From Bradyrhizobium genosp. SA-3 (GTDB lineage: Bacteria > Pseudomonadota > Alphaproteobacteria > Rhizobiales > Xanthobacteraceae), in the NCBI RefSeq assembly GCF_004212635.1, contig NZ_PSRT01000091.1, positions 1 through 33,926 of the forward strand: a stretch of DNA of 33,926 nucleotides. The letters are read 5' to 3'. Below are positions 17,280-24,773 of the stretch, in pieces. The position numbers were made by a program, and so were the translations under genes. The notes under the pieces were generated by a model. The model was not told the origin of the DNA, ran no database searches, and saw only the letters and a list, made by a program, of their open reading frames with translations. Each line of letters opens with the position of its first letter. Position 1 is the stretch's first letter.

Positions 17280-17564
17280 GTGACATCATGGCGGGAAAAT
17301 CAGACCTTTTCAGTGGCCCGCTCGAAGATTGGGAACCCTTGGTTTCACCCAAAGGGGCTTGATTCCAATGCTCCGCCCCCCAAGCCAGACCGAGTGGCTC
17401 AGGAATGGAGTAAAGTTGCTCGGAAGTATGCCGCAGATTCCGGCGGCTCCGGTTCGCCGTCTGAACACTCCATCCTGGTGCGGGCGAAGAAGAAGGGATC
17501 CCGGGATACCGACGTGAACGCCAAAACCTTCGTCTTGTCTGGAAACAAGATCGTCGGCTCATAG
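17280..17564 (+). CDS. Small hypothetical protein, possible frameshift near the start
   Basis: A 94-residue frame whose C-terminal two thirds look coding (KPDRVAQEWSKVARKYAADS, SEHSILVRAKKKG, NAKTFVLSGNKIVGS). The N-terminus fits better in the next frame from ATG 17288 (MAGKSDLFSGPLEDWEPLVSP), which stops at a TGA near 17360. A one-base indel around 17350 may therefore have broken the gene. A strong terminator follows at 17592, supporting a transcribed unit. No family is recognised. Confidence 0.5.
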   Translation: MTSWRENQTFSVARSKIGNPWFHPKGLDSNAPPPKPDRVAQEWSKVARKYAADSGGSGSPSEHSILVRAKKKGSRDTDVNAKTFVLSGNKIVGS

Positions 17565-17591
17565 GGCTAATTGCTGCAATGCAGCATCATG

Positions 17592-17619
17592 GCCGTCGCC
17601 TAGCAGGCGGCGGCTTTTT
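17592..17619 (+). terminator. Rho-independent terminator
   Basis: GCCGTCGCC (17592-17600) pairs with GGCGGCGGC (17606-17614) around the loop TAGCA, with one G-T wobble, and is followed at once by TTTTT. It ends the small gene at 17280-17564. The stretch 17620-17933 shows no gene. Confidence 0.85.
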
Positions 17620-17933
17620 CGTATCGAGTTTCCGGTCTCGGTTTCGCGTCTCTTCAAGTGACGCTTTCCGGATGACCGCGCTCGCGGATAACTCTGTCAA
17701 CAGACTGAATCCCATCAAGTTTGAGTGGCCCCGTTCACGAATCTGCTGAGTTTGCGCCGGAATTCGGCGGTTCCGGCCGCTTCATGTGGGTCAATGAGCC
17801 CTTATCATAAGATATTGATAGTACGGCTCGGCCGGGTACCCGTGTCTAAAGCGACCTATAGTTGCACCCTGTTGGGCTCGTATTTTCTGGTTCCTTTCTC
17901 CATCTCCCGCTGACCCTGGCAGTGCTGATGGGC

Positions 17934-17962
17934 TTGACAAAATATAAGGAATTCCCTATATG
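17934..17962 (+). promoter_or_regulatory. Promoter with palindromic operator for the XRE cassette
   Basis: TTGACA (17934-17939) and TATATG (17957-17962) are separated by 17 bases, a near-ideal sigma-70 promoter. Spacer and -10 contain the palindrome ATATAAGGAATTCCCTATAT (17942-17961), with 9 of 10 pairs matching. A repressor bound here would block RNA polymerase. The XRE protein two genes on is the natural candidate, as in HigA-type autoregulation. Confidence 0.75.
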
Positions 17963-18325
17963 CTTATTTCGTTCGAAGATCCCCACTTGGGAGATGCGGC
18001 AGATGAGTTGGAGCAGCTTGGGCACGATTTCGCCTGCGAGGTCCTGCTGTACCTCCAGAAAATTCACAGCGGAGCGGTGGACGCCAGAGATCTGTCGCCC
18101 TTCTATACGTATAGGGGCATTGAGATGTTCCAAGCGGTCGGAGCGAACAAGTTTGCAATCTTCGCTATCGAAATGGATGATGATGGCGACGTGGGGGTGA
18201 CGCTGATGCTCGCGGCTGAGCATGGCGTGCCGATGTATGCTGGAGGGTCCTCCTGGAATGGCAACGACTATAGTGCATTGAAGACCGGAATACTGAATGC
18301 GCGAGCTTCAGTTTGGTTTGTATGA
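17960..18325 (+). CDS. Unknown protein in toxin position of an XRE cassette
   Basis: A 121-residue acidic soluble protein. An N-terminal helical part (DAADELEQLGHDFACEVLLYLQKI) precedes alternating strands (YRGIEMFQAV, KFAIFAIEMDDDGDVGVTLMLAAEHG). This order of helices then beta hairpins recalls a diverged RelE/HigB toxin, but no family motif is certain. Its gene comes first, 15 bases before the XRE gene, like higB before higA. Oddly, ATG 17960 overlaps the predicted -10, so the true start may be lower down (for example TTG 17987) or transcription may begin further upstream. Confidence 0.7.
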   Translation: MLISFEDPHLGDAADELEQLGHDFACEVLLYLQKIHSGAVDARDLSPFYTYRGIEMFQAVGANKFAIFAIEMDDDGDVGVTLMLAAEHGVPMYAGGSSWNGNDYSALKTGILNARASVWFV

Positions 18326-18340
18326 AGAGTGGAGGCTGCA

Positions 18341-18739
18341 ATGGTCAAGCTCAAAGTCGAAAAAAGCCACGAACGTAGACCGCAAGCCGTTGCTGAGGTC
18401 AGCAGCAAGGGGCGCGGTCGCTCGCTCGCCGACCTTGTGGAAAAAATCGAGCATGCTGATCCAGGCCTTGCAACTGAAAAGAAACTATCGAGCGCGGCGA
18501 TGCGTGCTGGTGAGTTAGTTCGAGCCATGCGCAAGAATGCCGGACTCTCACAGTCTCAATTGGCAGAAAAGCTGGACGTAAGCCAAGCTCGGGTTAGCGA
18601 AATTGAATCGGGAGTCGGAATCCAAGGACCAACTTGGGATTTGATGGAACGAATTTCAGTTGCATGCGGCAAAACGCTTGGGGTTGCTGCGTCCAGTGAT
18701 GATCTAGAACTCGCGGCTCACATGCCTATGGCTATTTAG
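18341..18739 (+). CDS. XRE-family transcriptional regulator, probable autorepressor/antitoxin
   Basis: A 132-residue protein. The first ~55 residues are basic and flexible (KLKVEKSHERRPQ, SSKGRGRSLADLVEKIE). A Cro/C1-type HTH occupies about 60-115: AGELVRAMRKNAGLSQSQLAEKLDVSQARVSEIESG, with the recognition helix SQARVSEIE. The tail is hydrophobic. ATG 18341 has GGAGG at 18331-18335; the in-frame ATG at 18329 lacks a site. It is coupled to the preceding gene and likely binds the palindrome at 17942-17961. It could be an antitoxin or a simple repressor. Confidence 0.9.
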   Translation: MVKLKVEKSHERRPQAVAEVSSKGRGRSLADLVEKIEHADPGLATEKKLSSAAMRAGELVRAMRKNAGLSQSQLAEKLDVSQARVSEIESGVGIQGPTWDLMERISVACGKTLGVAASSDDLELAAHMPMAI

Positions 18740-18769
18740 TCTGGGTCTGTCGATGAGAACCTGAAGTAG

Positions 18770-19072
18770 ATGGGGTACTCTTGGTGGGACGCACTCAAAG
18801 ATTTTCTGGGCGCCGCGAGTCCAATATTCATTGCAGTGCCGTGGCTGAGAGATTTCTGGCTGCGTCATCGGAAGTCGCAGGTCGAACAAGTCGAAGCAAC
18901 CGGGCGCCTCGGTCGGTTAAAAGTATCGATCGAAGGTGCAATCCGGCAAAAAATCGAATCGCCGAAAGTCGCAGACTTCGTGTGGACCATCCTTGGTCTC
19001 GCGCTGATACTCGCGAGCTTTTTAATCGCGTTTGTTCGAGGTCTCAGTGATCTCCTCGGACAACCCAGCTAA
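18770..19072 (+). CDS. Small two-helix membrane protein, third gene of the XRE cassette
   Basis: A 100-residue protein starting at ATG 18770, 30 bases after the XRE stop on the same strand, so probably cotranscribed. A first hydrophobic stretch (FLGAASPIFIAVPWLRDFWL, ~12-31) is followed by a charged linker helix (RHRKSQVEQVEATGRLGRLKVS...GAIRQKIES). A clear membrane helix comes next (FVWTILGLALILASFLIAFV, ~69-88). No family is recognised. Membrane partners in regulator-linked cassettes can be effectors of defence or toxicity, but that is inference. Confidence 0.65.
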   Translation: MGYSWWDALKDFLGAASPIFIAVPWLRDFWLRHRKSQVEQVEATGRLGRLKVSIEGAIRQKIESPKVADFVWTILGLALILASFLIAFVRGLSDLLGQPS

Positions 19073-19794
19073 GTCTCGCGATGGTGTCTCGCATTCAGGC
19101 GGTGTGAGTCGTCGGTACCTTCCGCAATGTCCATGACAGCTGATTGCGGAAAGCGGTTTGTGGATTCGTCCGATCGAGCGGGGCAATTCGCACATCAAGG
19201 CGAAAGCTTCCCTACCTGTTTTCGGTAAACCCGCGGACGCCTGATGATTGGGCCGCATGTACGTCGTTGACATCGATACCGCACCAGGATTGGTGCCGCG
19301 CGCGCTTTCGAGAACCGCACGGTAGAAACATCGTCGCGCAAGCTCGAACCATCCATAAACGCCTGCAGTGTGGTCATTCGCCCCTTGATTGAGCGGAATC
19401 GAACCTCGACTGCATCGAGGATACCGATTCGCGCCTATCTCTTCCGGTATCGCATCAGACAACTGGATCGGCTCGATCATCGCCTGCAGATCGGCAATAG
19501 TCATCGAGCGGGCCCCACTCACGTCTGCCAGATTGCGAAACCGAGTATCGGGCTGATGGATCGATGAAATGGATTTAAGGATGCTCCGTCTATCGGCACG
19601 TCGTTACGGCGTGAACCGCTTTTTGCGGCGGCCCAATTGGAATCGGCTGCCATTCGACGCAGAATACTCGAATGGCCAATCGAAACCGAAATTGAAACAC
19701 ATATTGCCGCTATCGAAGAGGTTTTAGGGCTTGCATGTCGAAAGCCCGAAGTTCCCTCTCAATTTCGGACTGCCCGTCCTCACGCTCTATTGTG
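19073..19794. other. Gene-poor stretch, possibly holding degraded coding sequence
   Basis: The minus frame from about 19522 to 19085 has coding-like pieces (MTIADLQAMIEPIQLSDAIPEEIGAN, VYGWFELARRCFYRAVLESA) that break into low-quality sequence, so a decayed gene is possible. On the plus strand near 19580-19795 another frame (ESAAIRRRILEWPIETEIET) lacks a start. Neither is recognised. Confidence 0.3.
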
Positions 19795-20406
19795 CTAGAG
19801 CGTACCTTTTTCGCGAGATCGCTTCGACGCCTCGAAATCTCGCCGAAAGGTTTTGTACTCGTAGATCAAGCGCCATGTTGCCGTAGAGCTATCACTGGCC
19901 GTGAGGCCGAGTTGAATGAAAAGGTTGGAAGTCTCGAAGTTCGTAAACCACCTGGATTGACCGCCGCGTATACCTGCAACGAAGTAACCCGATTGAGCGT
20001 ATATCGATTCACCGAGCCTGTGAACTTGAGTGCCTTTTCCGTATTTGTCGGACAGTAGACTAGCTAGCTCAGTGTAGCGAGCGACCGCCGCACTACCTGT
20101 CGGGTCCTCGCCGAACGGACGGCTGGTTATAAGGATACGCCAAAGCTTGTCGTTAAACCCAAATGACAACAGAGCAGCGCTCTGGTCGGCTAGCGCCTTC
20201 TCCATTTTCGATGCGAGGTAGCTCTTTCCGAAGTCGGTTCCTTCAACTTCCTTGAGTTCAATCCCTTTAGCTTGGACTTCGGCGGAGGAGCTTCCCCAAA
20301 CGAGACCAATCGGGGCGTCTGTTACCGACACTTGCGCTTGTGCGAGCGAGGTGACGCATGATGCTACCAGTGTCGCGGCGGAAAACAGGCTCAGAGCATA
20401 CTTCAT
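19795..20406 (-). CDS. Secreted protein of unknown function
   Basis: A 203-residue protein with a clear signal peptide (MKYALSLFSAATLVASCVTSLAQA, cleavage near residue 24). The mature domain contains IGLVWGSSSAEVQAKGI, LLSFGFNDKLWRI, LASLLSDKYGKGTQV and a strand-rich C-terminus; it is probably periplasmic. I do not recognise a named family. Its ATG overlaps the stop of the upstream gene by four bases, so the two are translationally coupled and likely work together. Confidence 0.85.
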   Translation of the reverse strand: MKYALSLFSAATLVASCVTSLAQAQVSVTDAPIGLVWGSSSAEVQAKGIELKEVEGTDFGKSYLASKMEKALADQSAALLSFGFNDKLWRILITSRPFGEDPTGSAAVARYTELASLLSDKYGKGTQVHRLGESIYAQSGYFVAGIRGGQSRWFTNFETSNLFIQLGLTASDSSTATWRLIYEYKTFRRDFEASKRSREKGTL

Positions 20407-21011
20407 AATGCGTCACGATCCTTTACGACCTTGCCCGGTGGTTGACCAAGCTTGTTGGAATTCTCGGCAAGATTCGGGAGCGGCATTGGGATTCCATGCT
20501 TCGCAGAGTAAAATTTCAACCGGAGTTGCGATACGCTTAATTCGTCAGTTTCTGCCTTTAGAAGAGACATCGCTTGAACCAGCCCTCCGGAGTACCTGGC
20601 GGCCTCAAGCTTGGAGGCCGCGGCCTTCTTCTCTGCCTGCGATATCTCTTCAATGATCATGTTGAGTTCTTGGTCGGATGCGCCATGAACCGGCCGGCCG
20701 TCCAGCCTATAATCCAGCGCGATACGTCTGATGTAAGAAACTCGTTTTTGGTCGAGCATGGCCAGAGTATTGCGCGCGATTGCTAGCCGAACCTCGATTA
20801 GAGATTTGAGGAGTCCCGGTCCGTATTTTTCACTCTCCGTTTGCGTGGCCGATATCTGTGCGGCGAGAGCGGCCCTGTCTCGATCGATTTCGATTGTTGA
20901 GACCTGTGTCTCTTGTAGTACGACCCCGAGGGTGGCGCTCAAGACGACGCTTACGATTGTCAAAATGGCTATTAAGAATTTTTGCACGTTTGCCCCGGGG
21001 TCGCAGATCAT
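20403..21011 (-). CDS. Membrane-anchored helical protein of unknown function
   Basis: About 202 residues from ATG 21011; an in-frame GTG at 20987 with GGGG upstream is equally possible, and the frame is open to 21047. One N-terminal membrane helix (KFLIAILTIVSVVLSATLGVVL) is followed by a long helical, coiled-coil-like domain (RDRAALAAQISATQTESEKYG, EISQAEKKAAASKLEAARY) and a Pro-rich tail. It probably faces the periplasm. It is coupled to the secreted protein gene through a 4-bp overlap. No family is recognised. Confidence 0.8.
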   Translation of the reverse strand: MICDPGANVQKFLIAILTIVSVVLSATLGVVLQETQVSTIEIDRDRAALAAQISATQTESEKYGPGLLKSLIEVRLAIARNTLAMLDQKRVSYIRRIALDYRLDGRPVHGASDQELNMIIEEISQAEKKAAASKLEAARYSGGLVQAMSLLKAETDELSVSQLRLKFYSAKHGIPMPLPNLAENSNKLGQPPGKVVKDRDAL

Positions 21012-21128
21012 CCCGCAACTTATGGGAGTGCACAATAAAAAAAGCAACAGGATCGACTTTGGTCGGGGTTTACTCTTCCCGTGTAGCGCGCATTCATAAT
21101 CGCATCGCGACCGCTGTACCGAAAACTG

Positions 21129-21434
21129 CTACAGAATACTCCGACAGCGTTCGATGTTACCGATTCTAGCTACGTATTTGAGGTAGACCGCTGAAATCTT
21201 TTCAACGTGTTCGGTGAGTGTCTCTTCCCGGCCCGTCTGCCCTTCGACGCCGTAGTCCCGCCGCCAATAGCAGGGCGGGTTCGAAACCACGCAATCGATC
21301 GAATTGTCGGCGAGCTTCGAAACGCCGGCGAGTGCGCCGTCGTTGCTGACGATCCAGGGCGTGGATTGTTCGAAGTACCCGTAGCTCGCGCTGACCAAGC
21401 TGTCTGGATCTACCAAGGAGAGACGCCGCTCCAC
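21129..21434 (-). pseudogene. Fragment of a DNA methyltransferase
   Basis: The frame carries LADNSIDCVVSNPPCYWRRDYGVEGQTGREETLTEHVEKI. This matches the catalytic motif IV region of N4/N6 DNA methylases, where (S/N)PPY.. is followed by (L)RDYGVEGQIG.E.T. The Tyr of NPPY is replaced by Cys. The frame stops soon after (IERCRSIL), with no S-adenosylmethionine motif. Other frames up to ~21580 have no clear continuation. It is a non-functional remnant. Confidence 0.65.
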
Positions 21435-21712
21435 TTCGGCCTTCGCATCCTTCGGGCGGACGGGGACGCGCGACCGCTCCCTTGGTGGCGGCAGACTCCC
21501 GCTTCCGAACGACGTTAAACGTTGATTGCCATATTGCCAGCCCCTTCGAAGGCATCATTCGCCGGCGACTCGGTCCGATCAAGCGGAAATAGGGCTAACT
21601 CCGATTCCAGCGACAAAATTTGGTCCGGTATGGTCAATTTCCACATCCTTAGCGACGAGCGAAGGCAATCCTAACTCGTAGGGTGGCAAGTCTCACGCGA
21701 CCGCTTTGCCAG

Positions 21713-22230
21713 TCAGTCGATTTTCGGGTGTATCTGGAAGTTGTTCTCGGCCTCCTGGATCGAGAACCGCATGGGTTGATCGGCCCGATCCGGAGCCTTC
21801 GCCCAAAGGTAGGCCGACCCTTCGTCGAGCACGATGGATTCAACGGCAAATCCCGCGCTTAACTAGGGACGCGAGATCGTCGGGCGGGATGAGACCATAG
21901 AAAGAATGGCCCCTCAGGGAGTCCATGAGGAAGCCGTTTCCATAAGGCTGACAATTGGGAAGTTTCTGCATCCTCGTGAAATCAGAATTGCGGTAGAGGG
22001 TCACCAATAGGCAAGTGCCGCGTGGCTTCGGCTTGGATCTCATCAATTGAACGATGCCAAGCCTCACGTTCGGAGAGGGAATTACCGACAGGACGTTTAT
22101 GCAGACGCCGCGATCGTACTTCCGGTCCAAGGAAGCAAACTGGCCCACGGTATAGGCGTGGACGTGATTTGATTTGCCGACGTGATCGCGGTTAGTCGTC
22201 GAACGACCGCGGATCATTTGAGTCCTTGAA
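21713..22230 (-). pseudogene. Remnant of a class I SAM-dependent methyltransferase
   Basis: The 5' part (HVGKSNHVHAYTVGQFASL, KYDRGVCINVLSVIPSPNVR) looks like the middle of a small methyltransferase. Then comes KPRGTCLLVTLYRNSDFTRM, followed by LRGHSFYGLIPPDDLASLVKRG. A frameshift near 21850 moves the tail (FAVESIVLDEGSAYLWAKAP...NNFQIHPKID) to another frame, ending at TGA 21713-21715. The N-terminal end joins effector-repeat DNA near 22230, producing a chimeric open frame up to 22289. It is not functional. Confidence 0.65.
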
Positions 22231-22311
22231 AGTTGCACCTCCGAGTCGGATGTGCCCTCACACGAAAGCGGACGAGGCGGGGTGATCATCTCGCCTTTCC
22301 TAAAGTCCTCT

Positions 22312-23270
22312 GCTTATTCATCATCAAGTCGTCGCCGAAGCTCCCCTGGAGGGAACTGCTCTGGGTCAAAAGTAAATTCTTCTGGATCAATGGAGACCGA
22401 AGGGGCGAAGTGATCGTCCCGTGGTCCGTGAAGCGCGTCATGCAAGTCCTTTTCCGGTTGCTGAAGCTCCTCTGGAGGGACGGAGACTGGCGAGGGGCTG
22501 GGTTGATCATCAAGATGATCCGGTACTCGCCGAAGATCTGCCTGGGAGCTGCTCCGGATCGAATGCGACTTGCTCCTGGATGAAAGCGGACGGGGCGGGT
22601 TGATCATCTCGCCCTTCCTAAACCTCCTCTGCTTATTCATCATCAAGCAGTCGCTGAAGCTCCCCTGGAGGGAACTGCTCTGGGTCTAAAGTAAATTCTT
22701 CCGAATCAATGGAGACCGAAGGGGCGAAGTGATCGTCCCGTGGTCCGTGAAGCGCGTCATGCAAGTCCTTTTCCAGTTGCTGAAGCTCCTCTGGAGGAAC
22801 GGAGACTGAAGAGGGGCTGGGTTGATCATCGAGATGATCCAGTACTCGCCGAAGATCTGCCTGAGGAAGCTGCTGCGAATCGAATGCGACTTGCTCCTGG
22901 ATGAAAGCCGATGGGGCGGGTTGATCATCTCGACCCTCGGCAATCTCCTGTGCGTCTTCATCCTCGAGCAGTCGCCGAAACTCCGCTGGAGAGAACTGCT
23001 CTGGTTCAATGGTAAGCTCTTCTGGATCAAGGGAAAACGAGGGCCCAGGGGGATCCTCCCATTGCCGGTGAAGCTCGTCACGCAAGTCGTTTTCCAGCTG
23101 CTGAAGCTCCTCTGAAGGGAGCGAAACCGGCAAGGGGATGGCTTGGTCATCAAGATGATCCAGGACGCGCCGAAGCTGCTCCTGAGGAAGCTGCTCTGGA
23201 TCGAACGCGAGCTGTCCTTCGAGCAGAGCCGACGGGACGGGTTGAACATCCTGCCCCTCCTGATGCTCCT
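22312..23270 (-). repeat. Tandem ~321-bp coding repeats of the third effector, one copy outside the gene
   Basis: Three units run about 22312-22630, 22631-22951 and 22952-23270 (unit length 319-321 bp, 107 codons). The last two lie in the effector frame. The first, beyond the stop codon, is very similar but lost two bases (near 22535), so its frame is broken. Within each unit, two related half-motifs occur: (F/L).PEQ(L/F)...(L/F)RR(V/L)L followed by acidic residues. Confidence 0.85.
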
Positions 23271-24441
23271 CTGGCCGATTAGCTTCGTGCGACGCACGGT
23301 GCTGCGCAGCGGCGCCGTCCGTTCGTGTCGGTTCCGTCAGTAAAGCGCCTTCGGGATTGATGAGAGCCACGTTCTGGGGGGAAGGATTGAGCTTAGCGCG
23401 AGTGCGCCCTGGACGCACGATGGGCACGACGACCCCCGTCGACCGAAAGGTCCGCAGATGCTCCAATGCGATAATGAGTTTTTTGCTGTTAGCGTCTCCG
23501 CTGAACTCGCGCACGTCACCGCCATCGGTCAGCGACTTGCCGTCCAGCCGAGCAACAATGCTTGGTTTGTTTTTTGCGAAGAGCCAACGGCTAAAGCTAA
23601 TAAGAGAACTTGCATGCTGCTTCGCCGTAGGGCCGGCCATCCCGCCCTCGATGAGGGCCTCCTCAAGCCTGAAGATATCGGGAGCATCCTCGGGATAAAG
23701 AGGCCGCCGGTCCACTGCCCCCCGGATTATGACGCCCGTTGAGGAGACCGGCATTGCTCCGCCACTTTCTCCCGAAGCGGCGACTGCGCTCGGTTGCCGA
23801 TATACCCTAACCTCTTCCAGATCGTTCAGCGTCCTCTGTCTCTTCGCTGCTCTCGATTGAGCTGTGTCATGCTCATGATTGATGAGGACCTCCTCGCTTG
23901 GCAGGAGATTGCTCCGGGCACGTGCATCCATCGCCTCGTCCGGGGATTGCTGGCCATGGTCAGGTGCGTCTTTCGCTGAGGGGAGCGCGCGCGGTCGCCC
24001 GCGAGAAACCAAATGACCGGAATCATGATACGCACGAAGGACGCTTACGCCTGTCTTCATGAGAGCGTCTTTCGGAAAGTAAGTATCTAGGTGATTAACC
24101 AGGGACTGGTGGTCCCCTAGATCAGTCGTTTGGCCACGGGCGCGGAGATCATTCGCCAGTCGACGAATGGCCTGAGTATAAAGACTGACCGTGTTCGGTT
24201 GTGGGTTCTTCTGAGCCGTATATTGAGCAATCGCCCTGTCGATAAGGTCCCGGTCTTCCGTAGATAGATGGGGATAGGCGCCTCCACCGCCGACGGGAGC
24301 GGGATCGGCCTGCCTTGCCTCGACCAAGTGCAGTTCAAAGCCATCTTGTCCGGCCTGGCTCGTCTGCGGCTCTTGCGAGACGGCGTGCTGCACCTGCGAC
24401 CAAGCTGGTACATTAAATGGGTCAAAATCTTGCGGGTCCAC
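22633..24441 (-). CDS. Type III effector built of acidic 107-residue repeats
   Basis: A 602-residue hydrophilic acidic protein. GTG 24441 has GGAGGTGAGG upstream and a tts box 38 bp away, so TtsI-driven secretion is expected. The N-terminal ~60 residues are Gln/Pro-rich, consistent with a secretion signal. Two helical segments resemble the core-binding (SAM-like) fold of integrases (~60-135 and ~245-325, for instance EEALIEGG...SLISFSRWLFAKNKPSIVARL). The rest (~395-602) is almost two repeats of a 107-residue unit with PEQ, LRRVLDHLDDQ and EELQQLE motifs. No enzymatic motif is visible. It resembles unnamed Bradyrhizobium effectors; I do not assign a Nop name. Alternative: a chaperone-like helical scaffold. 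Confidence 0.85.
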   Translation of the reverse strand: MDPQDFDPFNVPAWSQVQHAVSQEPQTSQAGQDGFELHLVEARQADPAPVGGGGAYPHLSTEDRDLIDRAIAQYTAQKNPQPNTVSLYTQAIRRLANDLRARGQTTDLGDHQSLVNHLDTYFPKDALMKTGVSVLRAYHDSGHLVSRGRPRALPSAKDAPDHGQQSPDEAMDARARSNLLPSEEVLINHEHDTAQSRAAKRQRTLNDLEEVRVYRQPSAVAASGESGGAMPVSSTGVIIRGAVDRRPLYPEDAPDIFRLEEALIEGGMAGPTAKQHASSLISFSRWLFAKNKPSIVARLDGKSLTDGGDVREFSGDANSKKLIIALEHLRTFRSTGVVVPIVRPGRTRAKLNPSPQNVALINPEGALLTEPTRTDGAAAQHRASHEANRPEEHQEGQDVQPVPSALLEGQLAFDPEQLPQEQLRRVLDHLDDQAIPLPVSLPSEELQQLENDLRDELHRQWEDPPGPSFSLDPEELTIEPEQFSPAEFRRLLEDEDAQEIAEGRDDQPAPSAFIQEQVAFDSQQLPQADLRRVLDHLDDQPSPSSVSVPPEELQQLEKDLHDALHGPRDDHFAPSVSIDSEEFTLDPEQFPPGELQRLLDDE

Positions 24442-24592
24442 CTAACCTCACCTCCAGGATCACCTGAACAGGTCTCCGTAGTCGGGCAAGCTTTCGAGAA
24501 CCTGACGTGGCCATGGTTCCGTACGGGAAGTTATTCGCGCTAGCCAACCTCGGAAATGACGGCGCCCAGGACCAGCCTCTCCTCAACAATCC
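24189..24592. repeat. Copy B of the ~400-bp direct repeat (intact effector promoter and N-terminus)
   Basis: Partner of 7765-8165, in the same orientation, about 16.4 kb apart. It holds the tts box, GTG start and first ~85 codons of the intact effector. Confidence 0.9.
24479..24506 (-). promoter_or_regulatory. tts box of the third effector
   Basis: On the minus strand GTCAGGTTCTCGAAAGCT is followed by TGCCCGACTA, a near-perfect TtsI box, 38 bp before the GTG start. Confidence 0.9.
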
Positions 24593-24690
24593 GCCCGATC
24601 CTCTCTGGAGAACTAACGAGATGCTTTTCCGTAATCTCTTCCAGCTGGCGTTCCGTCACATCCGACCTAACGGGCTCGTCTAGCGCAGAT
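24540..24690 (-). other. Short open tail upstream of the effector promoter
   Basis: A minus-strand frame (RSDVTERQLEEITEKHLVSS, then PERIGRIVEERLVLG) ends at TAG 24540-24542, just before the tts box. It looks like the end of a lost gene; its last part is shared with copy A near 8110-8165. The frame is closed upstream. No family is recognised. Confidence 0.35.
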
Positions 24691-24773
24691 GCAGGCCGAT
24701 CGCTTCAAGGAGATCGCGAAGCTCCGGTCCCATGCATCACGAGAAGGTGGGAGCGGAACGGCGCTTGCGATGA

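Noticed and set aside
22633..24441. Integrase (tyrosine recombinase) annotation for the third effector
   Set aside because: Only core-binding-like helices are present; the catalytic R-H-R-Y domain is missing and a tts box precedes the gene.
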